From Bradyrhizobium quebecense (lineage in GTDB: Bacteria; Pseudomonadota; Alphaproteobacteria; Rhizobiales; Xanthobacteraceae): a stretch of DNA of 64,000 bases. The translations under genes and the position numbers were made by a program. Below the pieces are notes generated by a model. The model made no database searches, had not been told where the DNA came from, and saw only the letters and a program-made list of their open reading frames with translations. This document shows, in pieces, positions 1 to 8,927 of the stretch; position 1 is the stretch's first letter, and each line of letters opens with the position of its first letter. Where the stretch lies: NCBI RefSeq assembly GCF_013373795.3, contig NZ_CP088022.1, positions 3,286,001 through 3,350,000 of the forward strand, written 5' to 3'.

Positions 1-415
1 CCGGCAGGCCGAAATGGAAGCTAACGACCTCGGGCTTCAGCTCCTCGACGACGGCGCAGAATGCCGCGTCGAATGGCGCGCGGTTCGCCGCGTTGATCGG
101 CTCATCCGGATCGAGGCCGTGTTCGCGATAGTAGGGCCCGAGCCGCTGCCGCCATTGCGCCTCGCGCGCCGGATCGGCGTCGACTGCCTTGTGGCAGAAG
201 AAGTTGAGGTTGACCGGCGTAGACACGCGCTGGCGGATGATGTTGACCTGCTCACGCGCCTTCTCGGCCGAGAGCATCGCACATGGCAGCGAGCCAAGCC
301 CGCCGCCCTGCGCCACCGCGATCACTAGCTCCGCATCCATCACGCCGGCCATCGGCGCCAGCACGATCGGGAATTCGGTTTTGAAACGATCGATCAATCG
401 ACGGTCCGGCCACAT
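1..415 (-). CDS. Nitronate monooxygenase, N-terminal part (runs off the left edge)
   Basis: The reverse strand is open from an ATG at 413-415 to the window edge (138 codons). The protein begins MWPDRRLIDRFKTEFPIVLA and continues APMAGVMDAELVIAVAQGGG, then LNFFCHKAVDADP and VVSFHFGLP. This is the N-terminal half of the FMN-dependent TIM barrel of nitronate monooxygenases (2-nitropropane dioxygenases), which oxidise alkyl nitronates to carbonyl compounds and nitrite. It starts 18 bases after the stop of a second nitronate monooxygenase on the same strand, so the two are probably cotranscribed. The C-terminal half, with the FMN phosphate-binding loop, lies outside the window, so its integrity cannot be judged. 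Confidence 0.85.
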   Translation of the reverse strand, partial: MWPDRRLIDRFKTEFPIVLAPMAGVMDAELVIAVAQGGGLGSLPCAMLSAEKAREQVNIIRQRVSTPVNLNFFCHKAVDADPAREAQWRQRLGPYYREHGLDPDEPINAANRAPFDAAFCAVVEELKPEVVSFHFGLP

Positions 416-433
416 GGTCTGTCTCGCGCTTGT

Positions 434-1414
434 TCAGGACAAAGAGGAAAGCGAATTGCGCCGGCCCTGCAAGGTCTGCTCGGCCTCGGCGACGATACGG
501 CCGACGATCTCGGCCGCGGGAACGATATCATGGATCAGCCCGACGGACTCGCCGGCGAACGCCGCGGCAACATCGAAATTGGCCGCGGCCCGCGCGGCGG
601 CGTATTCCACCGCGATCTCGTCCGCGCGCTGCATCAGCTCGATCTCGCGGCCGCTCCAGCGCCGCAGATGATCGTTGGAGAGCGAGCGCGCGGTGAACGG
701 CGCCGGCCACATCAGCTTGCGCGACCAGTCCATCACCACGCCGCGCACCGTCTCGCCGCTCTTGGCGGCGCAGATCAGCTGCTTCGCCCGCTCGGGCGCA
801 TCGGCCTCGACGCTGGCATAGAAGCGCGTTCCCATCAGCACGCCGGATGCACCGAGCATCATCATCGCCGCGAGGCCGCGGCCGTCCGCGATGCCGCCGG
901 CTGCGACGACGGGGACGCGCCCTGCCGCGAAATCGGCGATCGCAGGCACGATGTCGAGCGTGGTGCGCGAGGCGCCGTGACCGCCCGCCTCCGTGCCCTG
1001 CGCAATCAGGATGTCGGCGCCGCAATCGAGGGCTTGCTGCGCCATGTCCTCACTTTGCACCTGGCAGATCAGAAGCGCGCCTGCGGCCTTGATCGCGGGC
1101 GCGAACGGTGCCGGATCGCCGAATGACAGCATCACCGCGCGCGGCCGCGCCTCCAGTGCGATATCGATCAGCTCGGGCTGCCTGGCGAGGCTCCAGGTGA
1201 TGAAACCGATCCCGAACGGGCGGTGATATTTCCTGAGTACCGCCGTCTCCGCTTCGAGCCACGCCCGATCTCCATAGCCGCCACCCAGAATGCCGAGGCC
1301 GCCCGCGTCGCTCACCGCCATCACCAGCCGGCTTGCCGTGATCATCGCCATCGGCGCCAGCAGGATCGGATGCGCGATCCCCAGACGAGCCGTCAATTCG
1401 GTGCCGATCGGCAT
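434..1414 (-). CDS. Nitronate monooxygenase family protein
   Basis: A 326-residue FMN-dependent (beta/alpha)8 barrel of the NMO/2-nitropropane dioxygenase family. It shows the N-terminal ILLAPMAMITASRLVMAVSDAGG FMN-contact region (about residues 17-39), the AQGTEAGGHGA motif (about 138-148) containing the family's conserved histidine, and the phosphate-binding VPVVAAGGIADGRG followed by ALGA-like MMLGASGVLMGTRF. Expected role: oxidative detoxification of nitronates, such as propionate 3-nitronate. It is first in a leftward pair with the NMO at 1-415 and is divergent from the LysR gene at 1531, the likely regulator. The substrate cannot be read from the sequence. Confidence 0.9.
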   Translation of the reverse strand: MPIGTELTARLGIAHPILLAPMAMITASRLVMAVSDAGGLGILGGGYGDRAWLEAETAVLRKYHRPFGIGFITWSLARQPELIDIALEARPRAVMLSFGDPAPFAPAIKAAGALLICQVQSEDMAQQALDCGADILIAQGTEAGGHGASRTTLDIVPAIADFAAGRVPVVAAGGIADGRGLAAMMMLGASGVLMGTRFYASVEADAPERAKQLICAAKSGETVRGVVMDWSRKLMWPAPFTARSLSNDHLRRWSGREIELMQRADEIAVEYAAARAAANFDVAAAFAGESVGLIHDIVPAAEIVGRIVAEAEQTLQGRRNSLSSLS

Positions 1415-1489
1415 GCGTTGCTCCCTGTTCTGGCTTGCTGTTCTGGACTCGCAGCCTAAGCGGGCCTAACATTCTCGGAAAATGAATAC

Positions 1490-1510
1490 TAGAGAACGCT
1501 ACGATCTCTA
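1490..1510. promoter_or_regulatory. Candidate LysR operator between nitronate monooxygenase and LysR genes
   Basis: Perfect inverted repeat TAGAGA-N9-TCTCTA in the 116-base divergent intergenic region, with a second looser pair (TTCTC at 1472-1476, GAGAA at 1492-1496). The geometry is close to a LysR box, and its position just before the LysR start would allow autoregulation and control of the divergent oxygenases. The sequence is observed; the function is inferred. Confidence 0.4.
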
Positions 1511-1530
1511 AAATGAAACGGTGGTCCCAG

Positions 1531-2421
1531 ATGGAATTGACCGACCTGCTCACCTTTTCCACGGTCGCCCGGCTCGGCGGCATCACCCGGGCCGCCGACG
1601 AGCTGAACACCGTGCAGTCCAACGTCACCCAGCGCATCAAGGCGCTGGAGGCCGAGATCGGCACCGCGCTGTTCGAGCGGCACAGCCGCGGCATGTCGTT
1701 GACCGGCGCCGGCCGCCGCCTGTTGCCCTATGCGCAGCGCATGGCGGCGTTGTCGCGCGAAGCGGTGCTCGCCGCGCGCGACGATGGCGAGCCGAAGGGG
1801 CCGCTGTCGATCGGCTCGATGGAGACCACCGCCGCGGTGCGGCTGCCGACGCTGCTTGCCGAATTTCATCGCCGCTATCCGGCGGTGCGCCTGACCTTGC
1901 GCACCGCGCCGACCGCCGACCTCGTGGCCGCCGTGCTCGACGGCTCGCTCGATGGCGCCTTTGTCGCCGGCCCGATCGAGCACGCCGAACTGTCAGCGAC
2001 ATCAGCCTTCACCGAGGAGCTGGTGCTCGTCACCGCGCAGCGTTGGAAATCGCTCGCCGCCTTGCGCGCCGGCACGCCGGAGTCGGGCCCGACTGCGCTC
2101 GTGTTCCGCACCGGCTGCACCTACCGGCAACGCCTCGAACAGGTGTTCACCGAGTTCGGCTGGCCGTCCGCCGCCCGCTTCGAGCTCGGCACGCTCGACG
2201 GCATGGTCGGCTGCGTCGCCGCCGACATGGGCGTGACGCTCCTGCCGCGCGCGGTGGTCGAGCGCGACCACGTCCAGCGCGACGTCAAGATCCACAAGCT
2301 TAGTCCGCAGCACGCGCATGTCGAGACGCTGTTCATCCAGCGCCGCGCCACGCACCAATCCAGCGCGTTGCAGGGACTGACCGCGTGCCTTGGCGGCGAC
2401 GATCGGATCATCGCCGCGTGA
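1531..2421 (+). CDS. LysR-family transcriptional regulator
   Basis: A protein of about 296 residues with the classic LysR layout: an N-terminal winged helix-turn-helix (FSTVARLGGITRAADELNT, then VTQRIKALEAEIGTALFERH) and a periplasmic-binding-like effector domain from about residue 90. An earlier in-frame ATG at 1513 would add six residues (MKRWSQ), but it has no ribosome-binding site and sits against the TAGAGA/TCTCTA palindrome. The ATG at 1531 has GGTGG upstream and matches the usual LysR N-terminus. Divergent from the nitronate monooxygenases, so it probably regulates them. Inducer unknown. Confidence 0.88.
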   Translation: MELTDLLTFSTVARLGGITRAADELNTVQSNVTQRIKALEAEIGTALFERHSRGMSLTGAGRRLLPYAQRMAALSREAVLAARDDGEPKGPLSIGSMETTAAVRLPTLLAEFHRRYPAVRLTLRTAPTADLVAAVLDGSLDGAFVAGPIEHAELSATSAFTEELVLVTAQRWKSLAALRAGTPESGPTALVFRTGCTYRQRLEQVFTEFGWPSAARFELGTLDGMVGCVAADMGVTLLPRAVVERDHVQRDVKIHKLSPQHAHVETLFIQRRATHQSSALQGLTACLGGDDRIIAA

Positions 2422-2437
2422 GGCGACTTCAATCTTA

Positions 2438-2556
2438 CCTCTCCCATCGGGAGAGGTCGGCGCATCGCGCCGGGTGAGGGGTTACGGTCCCTCGATGGAG
2501 CGCAGCCCCTCACCTGAATTGCTTCGCAATTCGACCTCTCCCCAATGGGGAGAGGT
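2438..2556. repeat. Intergenic palindromic repeat (CTCTCCC...GGGAGAGG type)
   Basis: Two self-complementary blocks (CCTCTCCCATCGGGAGAGG at 2438-2456 and a CCTCTCC/GGAGAGG hairpin at 2534-2556) bracket inverted GGTGAGGGG and CCCCTCACC copies. The unit can fold into a long cruciform-like hairpin. This style of REP element is common between genes in Bradyrhizobium-type genomes; here it separates the LysR gene from ruvX and may act as a transcription-end structure for LysR. Confidence 0.7.
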
Positions 2557-2606
2557 GAAGCAAGAGCTTTGCCTCGGCGCGCAGGTGCGTGCTAAGCGCT
2601 AGCGCC

Positions 2607-3089
2607 ATGCCCGCCCCCATCCTTCCCCTGATCGAAGCCGCGCCGCACTGGCCTGACCGCGGCGCGCTGGTTGGCCTCGACCTCGGCACCAAGACCATCG
2701 GCGTTGCCGTCTCCGATCCGGACCGGCGGCTCGCGACCGGCGTCGAGACCATCCATCGCAAGCAGTTCAAGGCCGACGCCGCACGGCTGTTCACGATCGC
2801 AGCCGAGCGCAACGCTGTCGGCTTTGTGCTGGGCCTGCCGATCAACATGGACGGCAGCGAAGGCCCGCGCGCGCAATCGACCCGGGCCTTTGCCCGCAAC
2901 CTCGCAGGCCTCACTGCGCTTGCGATCGGGCTGTGGGACGAACGGCTGTCGACCGCGGCCGTCGAACGCGAGCTGATCGGGATGGACGTCAGCCGCGCCC
3001 GCCGCGCCGAGGTGATCGACGAGCACGCCGCGATCTTCATCCTGCAGGGCGCGCTGGACCGGCTGGCGAAGCTGCGCAGAGACCGCTGA
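2607..3089 (+). CDS. ruvX: Putative pre-16S rRNA nuclease / Holliday junction resolvase RuvX (YqgF)
   Basis: A 160-residue RNase H-fold protein of the YqgF/RuvX family, implicated in maturation of the 16S rRNA 5' end and proposed as a Holliday junction resolvase. Motifs: LVGLDLGTKTIGVAVSD (first catalytic Asp), FVLGLPINMDGSEG, LWDERLSTAAVER and the C-terminal DEHAAIFILQ with the last acidic residue. An upstream in-frame GTG at 2589 would add only six residues; the ATG at 2607 is preferred. The AEC permease starts two bases after its stop, suggesting cotranscription. Confidence 0.92.
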   Translation: MPAPILPLIEAAPHWPDRGALVGLDLGTKTIGVAVSDPDRRLATGVETIHRKQFKADAARLFTIAAERNAVGFVLGLPINMDGSEGPRAQSTRAFARNLAGLTALAIGLWDERLSTAAVERELIGMDVSRARRAEVIDEHAAIFILQGALDRLAKLRRDR

Positions 3090-3091
3090 CG

Positions 3092-4018
3092 ATGGCCGTG
3101 GTGATCGCGGCGCTGTTGCCGGTGTTTTTGCTGATCGTGCTCGGTTTCGTCCTGAGACGCACGCTGATGCGGCTCGACACCCAATGGCATGGGCTGGAGC
3201 AGCTCACTTACTACGTGCTGTTCCCGGTGCTTTTGGTACAGACGCTGGTCAAGGCCGATCTGACCAAGGTGCCGGTCGCCGGCGTCGGCGGCGCGCTGCT
3301 GCTCGCCGCGCTCGTGATGTGCCTGCTGTGTCTTGCGCTGCGGGCCCCGCTCGTCCGCGCCGGGGTCGACGGCCCCGCCTTCTCCTCCATCTTCCAGGGC
3401 GCCACCCGCTGGCAGACCTATGTCGCGCTGTCGGTGTCGGGCAATCTTTATGGCAAGGTCGGACTTGCGCTGGCCTCGGTGGCGATGGTCGCGATCATCC
3501 CGCTGGTCAACGTCTTCAGCGTCGCCGTGCTGGCGAAATATGCCTCATCCGGGAAGCGGTCCGCCGGCGCGATCGTGATGACCGTGGTGAAGAACCCGCT
3601 CATCTGGGCCTGCGTCATCGGGCTCGCCATCAACGTCACGCATGTCCCGCTGCCGAAAATCTGGCACGACGTCGCCGACGCGCTCGGCGGCTCGTCGCTC
3701 GCGATCGGCCTGCTCGTGACCGGCGCCGGACTGCATCTGGAAGGCATCTTCCGCCCCAGCCTCGCCGCCAGTATCGCGCTGGTCCTGAAGCTGGTCGCAA
3801 TGCCCGTCCTGACCGTCGCGCTCGCGGTGTGGTTCGGCGTCACCGGCGCCAACCTCGCCATCGTCGCGGCCTGCGCCGCGGTGCCGACCTCGCCGTCAGC
3901 CTATGTGCTGGCGCGCCAGATGGGCGGCGACGCGCCGCTGCTCGCCCAGATCATCACACTGCAGACGATTTTGGCCGCGATCACGATGCCGATCGTGATC
4001 GCCGCCGTTGGGCCGTAG
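3092..4018 (+). CDS. AEC-family (auxin efflux carrier-like) permease
   Basis: A 308-residue integral membrane protein beginning MAVVIAALLPVFLLIVLGFVL, with about ten hydrophobic segments in two halves as in the Mem_trans/AEC family. Members carry small organic acids such as malate or malonate; the substrate here is unknown. The family's central conserved stretch is visible (FQGATRWQTYVALSVSGNLYG), as is the C-terminal AAVPTSPSAYVLARQMGGD motif. The start two bases after the ruvX stop fits a coupled operon. A decayed copy of its last about 33 codons lies at 5396-5494. Confidence 0.88.
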   Translation: MAVVIAALLPVFLLIVLGFVLRRTLMRLDTQWHGLEQLTYYVLFPVLLVQTLVKADLTKVPVAGVGGALLLAALVMCLLCLALRAPLVRAGVDGPAFSSIFQGATRWQTYVALSVSGNLYGKVGLALASVAMVAIIPLVNVFSVAVLAKYASSGKRSAGAIVMTVVKNPLIWACVIGLAINVTHVPLPKIWHDVADALGGSSLAIGLLVTGAGLHLEGIFRPSLAASIALVLKLVAMPVLTVALAVWFGVTGANLAIVAACAAVPTSPSAYVLARQMGGDAPLLAQIITLQTILAAITMPIVIAAVGP

Positions 4019-4064
4019 CACGCGGCATGCGCTTGCGCTGGCCGGCTCGTTGCGCTGATCGTCG

Positions 4065-5276
4065 CTATTTTCCGGACGAACCGGTGAACGCCGTATCAAG
4101 CACCTCACCGATCGGCTGCCAGCTGCGGCCATCAAACTGCAGCAACCGCAACTGCTCCACCGGTCGGAACTGCGCGGTGTTGATCTTGATGCCGGGGAGC
4201 AAGGCGGATGCCTGATAATCCCTGAGCGCCGCAGCCTGCTTCATGACGTTTTCGCGTGACAGATCGTTGCCGCATTGCCTGAGCACCTGGACCATCGTTT
4301 CGGCGGCGGCATAGCCGTAGACTGCGGCAGCGTCGTCCTTGCCGCCGGCTTTCGTAAACTTGTCAAGGAAGCTGCGCCAGGCGCCCTGATCTTCCCTCCA
4401 GGCCGGATCGCTCGCATCCTTCAGGAAGGCGGCGGTGATGACGCCGGTCGCATTCTCCGTGCCGGCCGGCTTGAGCACCGTCTCGATCGATGACGCCATC
4501 TGGTTCACGACGAACACCGGCCGCCAGCCGTGCTCGGCCGCGGCCCGGATCACCTTCGAGGCATTTTCCGGCACCCCGGCAAACACAAAGACCTCGGCCC
4601 CCGACTGCTTCAGGATCGATATGTGGCCGTCCAGATGCTGATCGTCGACATCATAGGCGATGTCGATCCTGATGTTGTGGGCGACGTCACCCAAGCCTTG
4701 CACCAATCCCTTGAACAATTCCCGGCCGAACTGATCATTCTCCCAAAGCGCCACGATCTTCTTTCCGGGATAGAAAGCCTGGATGTAGTTGGCATAGATG
4801 CGCCCCTCCTCGCGGTATGAGGGCTGCCAGCCCATGGTCCACGGATAGACCGCGGGCTCGCTGAGGTCCTGATCGCCGGAGGCAACAAAAAGCTGGGGGA
4901 CCTGCCGTTCGTTGAGATACTTCCGCACGGCGAGATTCTCCGGCGTGCCGAACGAACCGAACATCAAGAGCACATTGTCGGTCTCGACGAGAATGCGCGT
5001 GAGGTCCATGGCGTTGGAAACATCCGACAGATCGTCATAGGACATGAAACGGATCTTGCGGCCGCCGATGCCGCCGCGTTCGTTGATCATCTCGAAATAG
5101 GCGGCTTCCGCCTTGCCGATCTGGCCAAAAATCTCGAGCGCGCCGCTGTACGGCATCAGATTGCCGATGCGGATTTCGGTGTCCGTGGCGCCCTGGTCGC
5201 GCACCTGCTGCGTGATGGCACCGAGCGACGCCAGCGCGACGACGCTGGCCAACAGAGTTCGGATCAAAATAGCCAT
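4065..5276 (-). CDS. ABC transporter substrate-binding protein, branched-chain amino acid (LivJ) type
   Basis: A roughly 403-residue periplasmic binding protein (Peripla_BP_6). From the ATG at 5274-5276 it has an N-terminal signal segment MAILIRTLLASVVALASLGA followed by a mature start near TDTEIRIGNLMPYSG, the usual opening of this family. Blocks such as MINERGGIGGRKIRFMSYDD and LMFGSFGTPENLAVRKYL are typical. An upstream in-frame ATG at 5339 would place 21 residues before the signal peptide and is unlikely. No permease or ATPase genes are adjacent, so it is an orphan binding protein. It lies between the AEC gene and the AEC relic. Confidence 0.88.
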   Translation of the reverse strand: MAILIRTLLASVVALASLGAITQQVRDQGATDTEIRIGNLMPYSGALEIFGQIGKAEAAYFEMINERGGIGGRKIRFMSYDDLSDVSNAMDLTRILVETDNVLLMFGSFGTPENLAVRKYLNERQVPQLFVASGDQDLSEPAVYPWTMGWQPSYREEGRIYANYIQAFYPGKKIVALWENDQFGRELFKGLVQGLGDVAHNIRIDIAYDVDDQHLDGHISILKQSGAEVFVFAGVPENASKVIRAAAEHGWRPVFVVNQMASSIETVLKPAGTENATGVITAAFLKDASDPAWREDQGAWRSFLDKFTKAGGKDDAAAVYGYAAAETMVQVLRQCGNDLSRENVMKQAAALRDYQASALLPGIKINTAQFRPVEQLRLLQFDGRSWQPIGEVLDTAFTGSSGK

Positions 5277-5395
5277 AAGAAGAGCTCGCACGACGGCAGC
5301 CGCCGCTGCCTGGTTTCGGTCCGGCCCGCGCTCGTTCATTGATGCACATCATAGCACTCGAGGGGGGCACTGGCATCCCCTTCGTCAAGCATCCG

Positions 5396-5494
5396 ATGGG
5401 CGGCGACGCACCAGTGCTTGTTCCGGGATCATCGCGCTGCAGACGATTCCGGCGACCATCACGATGCCGATCGTGATTGACGCGGTTGGGCTTT
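5396..5494 (+). pseudogene. Relic of the 3' end of a second AEC permease gene
   Basis: These about 100 bases are clearly similar to the last third of a kilobase of the AEC gene (3922-4016). The fragment starts ATGGGCGGCGACGC, then shifts frame and encodes IIALQTIPATITMPIVIDAVG, compared with IITLQTILAAITMPIVIAAVG in the intact gene. The rest of the gene is missing, and the reading frame runs on past the old stop. It is most simply a decayed duplication; the binding-protein gene now lies between the two copies. Confidence 0.7.
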
Positions 5495-5692
5495 TGGCGA
5501 GCGTTCACGGGATCATCACGCTGCTCTGCCCACTCGTGGCAGCGTCAGGCCGGGCGTGAGCACACGTCGGCTTCGCGCCAGAATGCGACGTTCGCGGTAA
5601 ATGCGCAAATCTACTTTTTGCCTTTACCGTCGCTTCAAGCCCGGCTTGCTAAGCTCATACGCGCTTTCTCATGCAACCAGCGGGCCGCACGC

Positions 5693-6367
5693 ATGAACAA
5701 CACTTCGAGTTCGTCCGCCTTCGACAACCGTCAGCTTTGCCTCTGGCTCGCGACTCTTTCGCCCGGCGATCTGTCCGTAAATGAAGGCGCGGCGGCACGC
5801 CCCGGTAGCGCGATGATCACATCGGTGGGGAGCCACAATGATGTGTTGTGGTCGCAGATGGAACGCGCAGACTGGACACAACGGATCGCGGTCGACGACT
5901 TGCCCATGGCGCACCTGGCAAGCAGTTACACCTTCACTGAGACGGGTGCGCGCGCCGTGAAGACGGCGCTTGCCGAGCTTGTCAGCCGAAAAGTGCAGCT
6001 TATGAGGAACGTCAAGGGCTTCGACGGTAGTGCGCCCGAACGCGTAAGGCAGCTGTGCGGCATCTTCAGTTGGTTGGGCCTGAGAGTAATTTCCCAACTA
6101 ACGCTTGCGCAGGAAGCGAAGCCCACGACCAGTGAAGCCCGGGCTCGGCGGCGTGACTGCATCCTGGCACTGGAAGAGATCCGCAAGGGTGTTTCAATGG
6201 CTGGATTGTACATAGCCGAGGCCATTTCGCGTGGTCCCGACAGCGATGTTGGGCAGGACTGCCTCGAGCGGACCACCAAAGGCCTGCGCTATGCGGAGCA
6301 GTGTCTGATGGAATGGACGGCCGAGTTGTACGCTGAGCGCCCCGGCAAACCGTCACTGCTATCCTGA
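5693..6367 (+). CDS. Hypothetical protein, 224 residues
   Basis: Starts at ATG 5693 (MNNTSSSSAFDNRQLCLWLA); the frame is open further upstream but only across AEC-relic DNA, so this start is preferred. No signal peptide or membrane segment is seen. The C-terminal half is predicted mostly helical (AVKTALAELVSRKVQLMRNV, and later CILALEEIRKGVSMAGLYI). Composition is less GC-biased than the neighbours. I recognise no family. It converges on the CPBP protease gene, with the stops five bases apart. Confidence 0.6.
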   Translation: MNNTSSSSAFDNRQLCLWLATLSPGDLSVNEGAAARPGSAMITSVGSHNDVLWSQMERADWTQRIAVDDLPMAHLASSYTFTETGARAVKTALAELVSRKVQLMRNVKGFDGSAPERVRQLCGIFSWLGLRVISQLTLAQEAKPTTSEARARRRDCILALEEIRKGVSMAGLYIAEAISRGPDSDVGQDCLERTTKGLRYAEQCLMEWTAELYAERPGKPSLLS

Positions 6368-6371
6368 CCGA

Positions 6372-7142
6372 TCACCCCGCCAGCCACCAGGTCTGGAGCG
6401 TCGCCGCAAAATTGTTCAGCCCGTGCAGCAGGATGGTGAGCCAAGTCGAACCGGTGCGGAAGCGCAAATAACCGAACAAGAACCCGATCGACAGCACCTC
6501 ACAGAGGAAGAACCAGTCGTACTGCAGGTGCATCACGGTCCAGACGATCGACGACAGCAGGATCGCGCCATAGGGGCCGAGCCTGGATTCCGACCACCCG
6601 CGATAGAGCCAACCACGCGCGAACAGCTCCTCCCAGAGCGGCGCAGCCACGGCAAAAGCGATCACCAGAAGCCACAGCGCGCTGTGCTCCTGCGCCGATT
6701 TCAGCACGTCGCCCATGAAGCCCGGCGTCACCTCGCGGCCGGCGGCGCGGGACACCATGTCCCAGGCCCCGACCAGCACGATCAGCGCGACGACGCCGAT
6801 GATCACGTTCTTCCACGACGTCCCGCGCAGCCCGAGGTAATCGGCAAAGGGGATCCCGGTGCGGCGGATCGCGAACCACAGCACCAGCAGCACCATCGGC
6901 AGGCCCGCGAGGACCGAGAGCGAGATCGTCAGACCGTCGGCGACCACATGGGTGATGCCGGCCGCCGACAGTTCGCCGCCCTGCGCAATGATGCGGTAGA
7001 CGATCACGGCAACCTGGCCGAGGAACATCGCGGCGAAGATCAGAAGGCCCCACAGCGAGGTGCCCCAGAACCTCCACACCCGAGGGGGACGTGGCGGCGG
7101 TTCGATGGTGGTCGGCGGAGTATCGGGATTGAGTGCGTCCAT
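6372..7142 (-). CDS. CPBP-family intramembrane metalloprotease
   Basis: A 256-residue polytopic membrane protein with the Abi/CAAX-protease (CPBP) signature: WEELFARGWLY (glutamate pair, then Arg-Gly) at about residues 178-188, VMHLQYD, and LLHGLNN near the C-terminus, which together supply the catalytic glutamate and histidines of intramembrane glutamic/metalloproteases. The N-terminus to about residue 30 is proline-rich (PPTTIEPPPRPP) and cytosolic. The ATG at 7140-7142 is chosen because the frame upstream reads through the dehydrogenase gene out of phase. Ten bases separate it from the upstream acyl-CoA dehydrogenase gene, so they may be cotranscribed. Substrate unknown. Confidence 0.85.
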   Translation of the reverse strand: MDALNPDTPPTTIEPPPRPPRVWRFWGTSLWGLLIFAAMFLGQVAVIVYRIIAQGGELSAAGITHVVADGLTISLSVLAGLPMVLLVLWFAIRRTGIPFADYLGLRGTSWKNVIIGVVALIVLVGAWDMVSRAAGREVTPGFMGDVLKSAQEHSALWLLVIAFAVAAPLWEELFARGWLYRGWSESRLGPYGAILLSSIVWTVMHLQYDWFFLCEVLSIGFLFGYLRFRTGSTWLTILLHGLNNFAATLQTWWLAG

Positions 7143-7152
7143 CAGATAACCT

Positions 7153-8796
7153 TCATGGCAGCGCCCGCGCCAGCAGCGCGCGCTGATCGGCATCGGAGAG
7201 GTCCACAGCGCCGTACATGCCGGCGTGGCGTTCGGCAAGCCGTGTCGCCGCGAACAGTTCGGCATTTTTCGGCGAGACCTGGTTGAGCGCCGCGGTGGCA
7301 GCCAAGAGCGCCAGCTTCTCGACTGCAAGCCGTGCGATGCGCTCGCTGTCCGGGCGGCGGAACGATTGTCCGATCGACGCAATAGCCTCGGCGGTGCCCG
7401 GCAGGCCCCTGGTCTCGTCGGCGAGCGCACGCAGCACAGCGAGCGCGGCATCGGCCTCGCGGCCGAGCGCGCGCAACACGTCGAGGCACATCACGTTGCC
7501 TGAGCCTTCCCAGATCGCGTTGACCGGCGACTCCCGGTAATGGCGCGCCAGAATGCCCTCCTCGACATAGCCATTGCCGCCGAGGCACTCCATCGCCTCA
7601 TAGAGGAAGCCGGGTGCGCTCTTGCAGGTCCAGTATTTGATCGCCGGCGTCAGCAGCCGCATATAGGCGGCCTCGCCTGCATCGATGGGCGCGCGATCGA
7701 AGGCGCGGCAGAGCCGCATCACCAGCGCGATCGACGCCTCGACATGCAATGCCATGTCCGAGAGCACCGCCTGCATCAGCGGCTGGTCGGCGAGATGTTT
7801 CTGGAACACGCTGCGATGCCGCGCGTGATTGAGCGCGTGCGCCAGCCCCGAGCGCATCAGGCCGGTGGAGGCGATCGCACAATCCTGCCGCGTCAACTGC
7901 ACCATCTGGATGATGGTGCGGATGCCCTTGCCCTCCTCGCCGATCAATTCGGCATGGGCGCCGTGGAATTCGACCTCCGACGAGGCATTGGAGCGGTTGC
8001 CGAGCTTGTCCTTCAGCCGCTGGAAGTGGATCGCATTGACGGTGCCGTCGGGCGCAAAGCGCGGCATGAAGAAGCAGCTCAGGCCACCGCTCGTCTGCGC
8101 CAGCACCAGGAAGGCGTCGCACATCGGCGCCGACATGAACCATTTGTGCCCGGTGATGCGCCAGGCACCGCCGTCGCGCGCGGCGCGCGTCATGTTGGCG
8201 CGCACATCGGTGCCGCCCTGCTTTTCCGTCATGCCCATGCCGAGCGTCATGCCGCGCTTGGTCCACCACGGCGCAAAGCCCGGGTCATAGGCGCGCGTTG
8301 AGATGACCGGCATCGTCTTCGCCAGAATGTCCGGCTGCGAGGCCAGCGCCGCGACCGAGGCGCGCGTCATCGTGATCGGGCAGAGATGACCGGTCTCGAC
8401 CTGGGACGCGATATAGAACCTCGCCGCGCGCACCACCTCGGCCGCCCCGCCAGCCGGCTTGCCGTCGGCGGTCCAGGTCGAGTTGTGCATGCCGGCATGG
8501 GCCGAGTGCGCCATCAGCTCGTGATAGGCCGGATGAAACTCGACCTCGTCGCGGCGATTGCCCCTGGCATCGAACGTTCGCAGTTTCGGCGTGTTCTCGT
8601 TGGCGACCCGGCCGCGCTCCGCCATGACGGCCGATCCCCAATGCTTGCCGAAATCCGACAGCTTTGCGCTGGCTGCCGCCCCGCCGTTGGCGACGACGGC
8701 CGCGACGAGTGGCGCGTCCGCCGTGAAGAGGTCGATGTCCTCAAAGGGCGGCGACTGGTTGAGGACGTCGTGGGTGGCGAACGGAGCCTGCGTCAT
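7153..8796 (-). CDS. Acyl-CoA dehydrogenase family protein, AidB-like
   Basis: A 547-residue flavoprotein of the AidB branch: FEDIDLFTADAPL near the N-terminus, the FAD-contact motif MTEKQGGTDVRAN (in place of the usual acyl-CoA dehydrogenase MTEP), HKWFMSAPMCDAFLVLAQT, and the C-terminal LGGNGYVEEGILARHYRES-PVNAIWEGSGN block. The length suits AidB (about 540) rather than the roughly 380 residues of ordinary acyl-CoA dehydrogenases. E. coli AidB binds DNA and is linked to alkylation stress; related proteins may be true acyl-CoA dehydrogenases. ATG 8794-8796 is chosen; an upstream open frame adds 42 low-complexity residues. Confidence 0.88.
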   Translation of the reverse strand: MTQAPFATHDVLNQSPPFEDIDLFTADAPLVAAVVANGGAAASAKLSDFGKHWGSAVMAERGRVANENTPKLRTFDARGNRRDEVEFHPAYHELMAHSAHAGMHNSTWTADGKPAGGAAEVVRAARFYIASQVETGHLCPITMTRASVAALASQPDILAKTMPVISTRAYDPGFAPWWTKRGMTLGMGMTEKQGGTDVRANMTRAARDGGAWRITGHKWFMSAPMCDAFLVLAQTSGGLSCFFMPRFAPDGTVNAIHFQRLKDKLGNRSNASSEVEFHGAHAELIGEEGKGIRTIIQMVQLTRQDCAIASTGLMRSGLAHALNHARHRSVFQKHLADQPLMQAVLSDMALHVEASIALVMRLCRAFDRAPIDAGEAAYMRLLTPAIKYWTCKSAPGFLYEAMECLGGNGYVEEGILARHYRESPVNAIWEGSGNVMCLDVLRALGREADAALAVLRALADETRGLPGTAEAIASIGQSFRRPDSERIARLAVEKLALLAATAALNQVSPKNAELFAATRLAERHAGMYGAVDLSDADQRALLARALP

Positions 8797-8927
8797 GGTC
8801 TCCCCGGCGATTGGTCGCTCTGCGCGCGATGCCCGGACAACGGTCTTTGGCGGCGGCAGCGCCGTAACTGGAATCGGCGGATCATAAGCCTGCGAGCCGG
8901 CGCGGGGCAGCGAAAAGTACACGTCCG

